From Actinomycetales bacterium (GTDB lineage Bacteria; Actinomycetota; Actinomycetes; Actinomycetales; Actinomycetaceae), in NCBI GenBank assembly GCA_012513625.1, contig JAAZBW010000133.1, positions 1 through 5,815 on the forward strand: a DNA stretch of 5,815 nt, read 5' to 3'. A program made the translations under genes and the position numbers. Shown here piece after piece: positions 1 through 3,560 of the stretch (positions are counted from its first letter, which is position 1; every line of letters starts with the position of its first letter). The notes beneath the pieces were generated by a model that saw nothing but the letters and a program-made list of their open reading frames with translations, was not told where the DNA came from and made no database searches.

Positions 1-12
1 GCCCACGCTCAC
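1..12 (-). CDS. 5' tip of the next gene, probably the ABC exporter ATPase (Wzt/TagH-like), truncated by the window edge
   Basis: Only the first codons are visible. Two GTG codons in the same frame, at 12-10 and 6-4, could start the gene. The GTG at 6-4 lies 7 nt after an AAGGAGG ribosome binding site, which is ideal. The GTG at 12-10 would form a GTGA overlap with the permease stop but lies only 1 nt from that site. Polysaccharide-export permeases of the Wzm/TagG type are usually followed by their ATP-binding subunit, so this identity is inferred from context alone; no ATPase sequence can be read here. Confidence 0.5.
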
Positions 13-791
13 ACCTCCTTGGCCAACTCGCGGGCCAAACGCGCGAACAGCACGTACCCCAGAACAAACACCGCCACCGCCGCCACCACGCAGTACACCA
101 CCGTCTGCCACTCCGGCCACTGCAGACCGTAGAGAGACCCGCGGAACAGCGAGATCAGCGGGTTCATGGGGTTGCCGTATGCCAGGATCGGCCTCACCGA
201 GGCCGGAATGAAGTCCAGTGGATAGATGACGGCCGTGCCGTAGAACCAGATCATCACGCCCAGCGGGACCAACTGCTGCAGGTCGCGGAAGTAGACCGCC
301 GCCGCCGACAGGAACATGGCGAGCCCCCCGGTGAACAGGAACAGCAGCACAACGGCCAGCAACACCACCGGTAGGTAGGGGAGGAAGAAGTAGCCCCACG
401 CGAGCAGGAACACGAACAGCACCACCAGCTCCAGGCCAAAGTTTATAAGATTCGTAATAAGGATGGAGAATGGTATTACCTCACGCGGAAAGTACACCTT
501 CTTGATGAGGTTGGCGTTCTCGATCATGGACGTGGTGGCGCGATTGAGCGAAAGGGAGAAGGAGTTCCACGGCAACAGCCCGGCCAGGAAGAACAGCGGA
601 AAGTCCTTGATCCCGGCCCGAAACACGAACGAGAAGACGAACGTGAACACCAGCATGGTGAGCACCGGGTTGAGCAAAGACCACAGGAACCCGAGAACAG
701 AGTTCTTGTATTTGACCTTGAGCTCGCGCACCACCAGCGCCCACACCAACTCGCGGAAACCATAGAGTTCTCGAAGTCTGGTGATCATCAT
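9..791 (-). CDS. ABC-2 type polysaccharide/teichoic acid export permease (Wzm/TagG-like)
   Basis: Integral membrane subunit of an ABC exporter that moves lipid-linked polysaccharide (O-antigen, teichoic acid or related glycan) across the cytoplasmic membrane, working with a separate ATPase. The 260-residue length is normal for the family. The N-terminal amphipathic stretch is followed by the family hallmark around residues 21-45 (VRELKVKYKNSVLGFLWSLL, then NP). About six hydrophobic segments follow, together with the conserved NLIKKVYFPRE (94-104), YFRDLQQ (167-173) and NPMNPL (207-212) motifs. Two adjacent ATGs, at 791 and 788, can start it; the ribosome binding site is weak (a short G run) and does not choose between them. 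The 121-nt gap to hepT and a -10-like element there suggest a transcription unit of its own. The ATPase gene appears to start immediately downstream. The exported glycan cannot be deduced from this window. Confidence 0.93.
   Translation of the reverse strand: MMITRLRELYGFRELVWALVVRELKVKYKNSVLGFLWSLLNPVLTMLVFTFVFSFVFRAGIKDFPLFFLAGLLPWNSFSLSLNRATTSMIENANLIKKVYFPREVIPFSILITNLINFGLELVVLFVFLLAWGYFFLPYLPVVLLAVVLLFLFTGGLAMFLSAAAVYFRDLQQLVPLGVMIWFYGTAVIYPLDFIPASVRPILAYGNPMNPLISLFRGSLYGLQWPEWQTVVYCVVAAVAVFVLGYVLFARLARELAKEV
14..20 (-). promoter_or_regulatory. Strong Shine-Dalgarno (AAGGAGG) inside the 3' end of the permease gene
   Basis: The minus strand reads AAGGAGG at 20-14, a full match to the anti-SD core. 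It lies over the last sense codons of the permease, whose TGA stop is at 11-9, and 7 nt before a GTG at 6-4. This places the next gene in the same operon, with its translation tied to the end of the permease. Confidence 0.75.
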
Positions 792-851
792 CCCCGCGCC
801 GCGGCATCGTCATCATGCGGTGCGCCCGCACGCTGCGGCTCACCGCGCCCG

Positions 852-860
852 ATGATAGCA
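852..860 (-). promoter_or_regulatory. Candidate extended -10 promoter element for the permease operon
   Basis: The minus strand reads TGCTATCAT at 860-852, which matches an extended -10 (TGn followed by TATAAT with one mismatch). Transcription would start near 845, leaving a leader of about 54 nt before the permease ATG. No convincing -35 hexamer lies 16-18 nt upstream, as the sequence there is G-rich. Extended -10 promoters can work without a good -35, but this is a weak call. Confidence 0.3.
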
Positions 861-878
861 GAGGCCCGGGCGGCCACC

Positions 879-897
879 CCGGCGGCGTCCCCGCCGG
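879..897 (-). terminator. GC hairpin downstream of hepT, possible terminator without a U-tract
   Basis: A perfect 7-bp inverted repeat, CCGGCGG/CCGCCGG, at 879-885 and 891-897 encloses a 5-nt loop, 16 nt after the hepT stop on the minus strand. It is the only strong hairpin in the 121-nt spacer and sits where the toxin-antitoxin transcript should end. No T-run follows, so it is not a canonical intrinsic terminator; it could be an RNA-stabilising 3' stem or chance in GC-rich DNA. Confidence 0.3.
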
Positions 898-912
898 CCG
901 GCTACTCCCGGA

Positions 913-1371
913 TCAAATGGCGGTGTCCACACGCTCCGGGTTGTCGCGCACCCACATGAGGAGGGCCGCCAGGATCCTCCGGACATCACCTACTTGATGC
1001 GCACAGATCTCAAAGAGCTCAGCCGACGATATCTCATCGTAGAAGTGCACCATCCGGTTGCGATACCCGGCGAGTTGAGCCATGAGGGCCGCATCCGCCT
1101 CGTTGAGCACGTCCATACGACCCAACGAAACCGCGATCTCCTTGTACTCGGAGGGACCCTCGCCGAATCCCTTGGCCAAGACGTGACGCCCCAGATCCAT
1201 CAGCGCCTCCAAGGCCCGGCGCAGGTAGGACTCGGCGGCCGCCCCCACCACGGGATCTTCGGAGAATGCCTGAGGATCATGAAGAGGCAGCCTGGAAAGG
1301 CCATCCAGCATCTCCCGTACCTGCCCGGCCTTATGCATGACCGTCGCGGCCTTCACCCGGCCCGGCGTCAC
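913..1371 (-). CDS. hepT: HepT-like HEPN RNase toxin (DUF86 family)
   Basis: Small all-helical HEPN-domain ribonuclease, the toxin of the MntA/HepT type of toxin-antitoxin pair. The 152-residue protein carries the diagnostic Rx4HxY motif as RNRMVHFY at residues 104-111. R104 and H109 are the expected RNase residues, and Y111 is in the position that MntA AMPylates in the characterised Shewanella system. An ESYLRRALEALMDLGRHVLAKG block at about 47-68 and a final helix ending in WVRDNPE are also typical of the family. The GTG start at 1371 overlaps the mntA stop as GTGA, and a GAGGG ribosome binding site lies 7 nt upstream; a second in-frame GTG at 1356 is less well placed. It is the last gene of the four-gene cluster. 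The intact motif argues that it is an active toxin rather than a decayed one. Confidence 0.92.
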   Translation of the reverse strand: MTPGRVKAATVMHKAGQVREMLDGLSRLPLHDPQAFSEDPVVGAAAESYLRRALEALMDLGRHVLAKGFGEGPSEYKEIAVSLGRMDVLNEADAALMAQLAGYRNRMVHFYDEISSAELFEICAHQVGDVRRILAALLMWVRDNPERVDTAI

Positions 1372-1829
1372 GATTCTGCCCTCATCAGCTCACGCCAACG
1401 CTCACGGAAGAAAGGTGCCAGGTCCCCGGCGCGCCGCAGGTAGTAGAGCTGCAACTCCGACTCCTCGATCTCGTCCCGCGCGTACAGGAGTTCGCCCCGC
1501 ACCACCTCGGCGGCAAGGAACGGGTCCGCCTCGGGCAGGATCACCAGGTCCGCCCGCGGTACCCCCAGCTCATCCTCCAAGGCCTGCATGAGCTCCACCC
1601 GCTCGGAGGCCGAGAGCCGCCGCCGCCAATCCGGCTGAACGCCGATGTCCACATCTGAGTCGCCCATGGTCGCCGCAGGGGGTGCAGGGTACCCGGAACA
1701 GACACGCTCCGCTGTCTCGGCCGCGCGGCTGCCGAACACATACACGGCCAGGAGATCGTACCTCAGCGCGAGCGAGGCGATTCTCCCGGCGAGCGTGTCC
1801 CCCTGCATCTTCGAGGTGTCTCGATCCAT
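1368..1829 (-). CDS. mntA: MntA-like minimal nucleotidyltransferase antitoxin with an expanded active-site loop
   Basis: Pol-beta-superfamily minimal nucleotidyltransferase. In characterised pairs, MntA neutralises HepT by transferring AMP to a tyrosine of the toxin. The 153-residue protein contains VFGSRA at 31-36, SDVDIGV at 58-64 and ADLVIL at 93-98, giving G33-S34 plus the three metal-binding acids D59, D61 and D94. The usual GSx(10)DxD spacing is instead GSx(24)DxD: 14 residues, VCSGYPAPPAATMG (43-56), sit between two stretches that would otherwise join perfectly. The C-terminal LRRAGDLAPF segment (131-140) also looks family-like. The ATG at 1829 was chosen because GAGG lies just upstream and the preceding gene stops 10 nt away. 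The frame stays open further upstream, but that part lies inside vapC and is not antitoxin-like. A second ATG at 1808 has a poorer ribosome binding site. The stop overlaps the hepT start by 4 nt. Confidence 0.9.
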   Translation of the reverse strand: MDRDTSKMQGDTLAGRIASLALRYDLLAVYVFGSRAAETAERVCSGYPAPPAATMGDSDVDIGVQPDWRRRLSASERVELMQALEDELGVPRADLVILPEADPFLAAEVVRGELLYARDEIEESELQLYYLRRAGDLAPFFRERWRELMRAES

Positions 1830-1839
1830 GTCGCCTCGA

Positions 1840-2292
1840 TTATCCCACGACCTCGCGGGGCGACCGCGCCGCCACTGCATCCAATCGCGCGAAATGGCGG
1901 CGATCCAGCGTGATGAGGCCATCCAACTCCCGATCGATGCACCACGCAGCGTTGTAAGCGTCCACGTAATCCACGCCCCGTTCCTCATACCACTTGAGCG
2001 CAAGCAGTACCGTGTCCTGCCCGGGAAGAACAAGACCCGGCATCGTCGCCACCGCCAACGCCGCCTCGGTCACCTGGGCACGCTCCAGCCGGTAGAACGA
2101 CTCCAACACCCAGACGATCTCCGCGATCACCAAAGGATTGGCGTAGAGCGTGATGCGTCCCGCCTCAGCGGCTCGGAAGAGAGCCTCCGCCGCATCCGCC
2201 TCCTCCGGCACATCGTTCGTCAAGAAGCGCAGGAACACATTGGTGTCCACCAGGTACACACCGCGACCCGAACCCTCACCCGGAGTGTTCAC
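1840..2292 (-). CDS. vapC: VapC-like PIN-domain ribonuclease toxin
   Basis: PIN-domain, Mg2+-dependent endoribonuclease, the toxin of a VapBC-type pair; VapC proteins typically cut tRNA or rRNA. The acidic active site is visible: D16 in YLVDTNVFLRFL, E58 in VIAEIVWVLE, D111 (or D108) in VDYVDAYNAA, and D130 in LITLDRRHF. The 150-residue length is normal for a slightly extended VapC. The GTG at 2292 overlaps the antitoxin stop as GTGA, which favours translational coupling. A purine-rich GAGAGAG lies close upstream. An alternative GTG at 2259 would begin right at the first beta strand, as many VapC proteins do, and would shorten the protein by 11 residues. mntA starts 10 nt after its TAA stop. 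All catalytic acids are present, so the toxin is probably active. The RNA target cannot be read from the sequence. Confidence 0.93.
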   Translation of the reverse strand: MNTPGEGSGRGVYLVDTNVFLRFLTNDVPEEADAAEALFRAAEAGRITLYANPLVIAEIVWVLESFYRLERAQVTEAALAVATMPGLVLPGQDTVLLALKWYEERGVDYVDAYNAAWCIDRELDGLITLDRRHFARLDAVAARSPREVVG

Positions 2293-2534
2293 CGCGCTCT
2301 CTCTTCACCTCGGGCCTCCCGCGCCGTCGCGCGCACAGCCTGAAAGTCCTGAGGACCCGTGACCCGAACACTCCCACGCAGGTCCAACACCGTCTTGCGC
2401 ACCGGGCGGAGGACGAGACCATCGGGCGATGATTCGTCCAACACCAGAGTGTCCCCCACTTCCAGACCATACAGGCGGCGGATCGAACTGGGAATCGTCA
2501 CCTGCCCACGTCGCCCCACACGTACTGCCAGCAT
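2289..2534 (-). CDS. vapB: AbrB/SpoVT-type VapB antitoxin
   Basis: Swapped-hairpin AbrB-fold DNA-binding antitoxin that should bind and inhibit the adjacent VapC and repress its own promoter. The 81-residue protein opens with VRVGRRGQVTIPSSIRRLYG (4-23), followed by LEVGDTLVL and GLVLRPV, the complete AbrB fold. The tail, GSVRVTGPQDFQAVR and beyond (54-81), is the expected toxin-binding extension. I chose the ATG at 2534 because GGGAG lies 8 nt upstream and the AbrB fold starts within three residues. The frame stays open to an ATG at 2669, but that region carries the promoter and operator and has no family signature. It is the first gene of the four-gene toxin-antitoxin cluster, and its stop overlaps the vapC GTG by 4 nt. 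Confidence 0.88.
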   Translation of the reverse strand: MLAVRVGRRGQVTIPSSIRRLYGLEVGDTLVLDESSPDGLVLRPVRKTVLDLRGSVRVTGPQDFQAVRATAREARGEERAR

Positions 2535-2625
2535 GGCTTCATCTCCCGGCACGCTCCGCTCAACCGTGGCCACCGCCTCCCGCCCCTCAAGCGAGACGAC
2601 AGGATGGATGATGTCCACCATTCTC

Positions 2626-2631
2626 ATTATA
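2626..2631 (-). promoter_or_regulatory. Perfect -10 box (TATAAT) of the toxin-antitoxin operon promoter
   Basis: The minus strand reads TATAAT at 2631-2626 in otherwise GC-rich DNA, 91 nt before the vapB ATG. Transcription would start near 2619 and leave a leader of about 85 nt. The -35 region is poor: TTGCGG at 2656-2651 would need a 19-nt spacer. A weak -35 covered by a dyad fits a repressible promoter. Confidence 0.6.
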
Positions 2632-2637
2632 GCGGAT

Positions 2638-2659
2638 GCGTTGCAGATATCCGCAATGC
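2638..2659. promoter_or_regulatory. Imperfect 22-bp dyad, candidate AbrB/VapBC operator over the -35 region
   Basis: The core at 2641-2656 reads TTGCAGATATCCGCAA on the plus strand, a palindrome centred on GATATC with one mismatched pair (2645/2652). Two further pairs match just outside it (2639/2658 and 2638/2659), after one mismatch at 2640/2657, so 9 of 11 pairs are symmetric. It covers the -35 position of the TATAAT box at 2631-2626. GCGGAT at 2632-2637, and its reverse complement ATCCGC at 2649-2654 and 2668-2673, form additional half-site-like repeats. Autorepression by the antitoxin or antitoxin-toxin complex is usual for VapBC, so this is the natural binding site; binding itself is inferred. 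Confidence 0.5.
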
Positions 2660-2696
2660 GAGAAAACATCCGCCACCCGCCCGGGGTTCACAGGAG

Positions 2697-2713
2697 CCGA
2701 TCGCCTACATCGG
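2697..2713 (-). terminator. Weak stem-loop downstream of dedA
   Basis: CCGAT/ATCGG form a 5-bp stem (2697-2701 and 2709-2713) with a 7-nt loop, 22 nt after the dedA stop. There is no T-run after it on the minus strand. It is the best terminator-like structure in this spacer but is weak, so readthrough from dedA into the toxin-antitoxin genes is possible. Confidence 0.15.
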
Positions 2714-2735
2714 TCCGCGCGCGTCTCGGTGTGCC

Positions 2736-3371
2736 TCAGGCGCGCCGCCCCGCCGACCGCGCCCGCAGCCACTCCACCACCATGGGGATGACCGAGACCA
2801 CTACAATCGCCACGATGACGATCTTGAAGTTCTCCTTGACCACCGGCACATTCCCGAAAGCGAACCCCGCCCCGAGGAACAGGCCGGTCCAGACCACCCC
2901 TCCCCCCACGTTGTAGGCGAGGAAGCGGCGGTAGCGCATGCTGCCCACGCCGGCCACGAACGGCGCGAACGTCCTGACGATAGGCACGAACCGCGCCAGT
3001 ACGATGGTCGTACCGCCGTGCTTCTCGTAGAAGCGCTCGGTGCGTTCCAGGTACCGGCGCTTGAGGAACCGGCCGTCCGCGCTGAACGCCCGCGGTCCCA
3101 CTCTGTGGCCGATCCAGTAGTTGACGGTGTCGCCCAGGATCGCGGCCACGGCCAAGAGCAGCCACGTCAGCCCCAGATCGATGCCGCCCACAGCCGCCAC
3201 CGAACCCGCGGCAAAGAGCAGCGAATCCCCGGGCAGGAAAGGAGTCACCACCACCCCGGTCTCGAGGAACACAATCAAGAACAACAGCCCGTAGATCCAG
3301 ACGCCGTGACGCACCACCAGCTTCAGAAGGTGAGCGTCGAAGTGGAGAAGGAAATCCAGAACAGCTTCCAT
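2736..3371 (-). CDS. dedA: DedA family integral membrane protein (VTT domain)
   Basis: Polytopic inner-membrane protein of the DedA/VTT family. Members are linked to membrane lipid (undecaprenyl phosphate or phospholipid) translocation and to proton-dependent membrane homeostasis. The 211-residue length matches the family. Conserved blocks appear in order: FLETGVVVTPFLPGDSLLF (35-53), GDTVNYWIGHRVG (80-92), FYEKHGG (114-120), ARFVPIVRTFAPFVAGVG (126-143) and YNVGGGVVW (153-161). E37, D49, R127 and R133 correspond to the residues reported as essential in the E. coli paralogue YqjA. Overall it resembles E. coli DedA itself more than a generic VTT protein. The ATG at 3371 has a GAGGG site 9 nt upstream. 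Spacers of about 190-200 nt on both sides suggest it is transcribed alone. If it recycles a lipid carrier, that would suit a neighbourhood that also exports polysaccharide, but the link is only inferred. Confidence 0.93.
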   Translation of the reverse strand: MEAVLDFLLHFDAHLLKLVVRHGVWIYGLLFLIVFLETGVVVTPFLPGDSLLFAAGSVAAVGGIDLGLTWLLLAVAAILGDTVNYWIGHRVGPRAFSADGRFLKRRYLERTERFYEKHGGTTIVLARFVPIVRTFAPFVAGVGSMRYRRFLAYNVGGGVVWTGLFLGAGFAFGNVPVVKENFKIVIVAIVVVSVIPMVVEWLRARSAGRRA

Positions 3372-3414
3372 GAGATTCGTCCCTCGGTGAAGCAGCCCGC
3401 CGCGGGGCGTTTAC

Positions 3415-3446
3415 GTGTCGGTCACGGTGACACATACGGTGCCACA
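3415..3446. repeat. Short dyad and 12-bp direct repeat upstream of dedA
   Basis: ACGGTGACACA (3424-3434) recurs as ACGGTGCCACA (3436-3446), 10 of 11 bases identical with a 12-bp period. Overlapping this are the palindrome GTCACGGTGAC (3421-3431) and the flanking pair GTGTC/GACAC (3415-3419 and 3429-3433). It lies 44-75 bp upstream of the dedA start, where a regulator site or leader structure could sit. No clear -35/-10 pair accompanies it. Confidence 0.4.
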
Positions 3447-3465
3447 GAACCGCGGACCCAAATGC

Positions 3466-3479
3466 AAGGATATTGTAAA
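3466..3479 (-). promoter_or_regulatory. AT-rich island with a -10-like hexamer, possible dedA promoter
   Basis: The only AT-rich stretch in the spacer is at 3466-3479, which reads CTTTACAATATCCT on the minus strand and contains TACAAT, one mismatch from TATAAT. No recognisable -35 lies at the right distance because the sequence upstream is the GC-rich repeat. Transcription from here would give a dedA leader of roughly 90 nt. This is a weak call; the same short T-run could instead be the tail of a terminator. Confidence 0.2.
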
Positions 3480-3480
3480 G

Positions 3481-3560
3481 ATGGCGCCGCCCGCTGCGGC
3501 ATTGCGCGCTGTGGCGCCGCCCGCCGCGGCGCCTGTCCTTGTGGCTCCGCCCGCCCCGCT
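3481..3560. repeat. Three-copy tandem repeat with exact 30-bp period, GC-rich
   Basis: Three 20-bp units start at 3481, 3511 and 3541 (consensus about rTGGCkCCGCCCGCygCGGC on the plus strand), separated by unrelated 10-bp stretches. Units 1 and 2 differ at two positions and unit 3 diverges at its end. The array begins at the last codons of the SLH protein gene (stop at 3561-3559) and fills its 3' flank. Three copies with 10-bp spacers rule out a CRISPR array. On the minus strand, units can fold alone or pair with one another. Confidence 0.7.
3513..3533 (-). terminator. Strong GC hairpin after the SLH gene, possible terminator
   Basis: A perfect 8-bp stem, GGCGCCGC/GCGGCGCC (3513-3520 and 3526-3533), has a 5-nt loop and lies 25 nt after the SLH gene stop. 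The left arm sequence recurs at 3483-3490, so the same 5' arm could pair there instead; that longer-range stem is followed by ATCTTTAC. A short T-rich end makes the second fold more terminator-like. Termination by either is inferred. Confidence 0.4.

Noticed and set aside
792..843. Extra coding sequence upstream of the permease, including a short hairpin at 826-838
   Set aside because: No start with a ribosome binding site extends the permease, whose N-terminus already fits the family. The 5-bp hairpin CCGCA/TGCGG is too short to call in GC-rich DNA.
1839..1844. GATAAT on the minus strand just before mntA, as an internal -10 box
   Set aside because: It overlaps the vapC stop codon, has no -35 at 16-18 nt, and would leave almost no leader; chance similarity is more likely.
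1830..2033. Upstream extension of the mntA frame, which would give a 221-residue protein
   Set aside because: The extension lies wholly within vapC, is Trp/Arg/Ser-rich with no domain, and the ATG at 1829 has a GAGG site right after the vapC stop.
3481..3560. Possible CRISPR array
   Set aside because: There are only three units, the 20-bp repeats are imperfect and the spacers are 10 bp, much shorter than CRISPR spacers; no cas gene is nearby.
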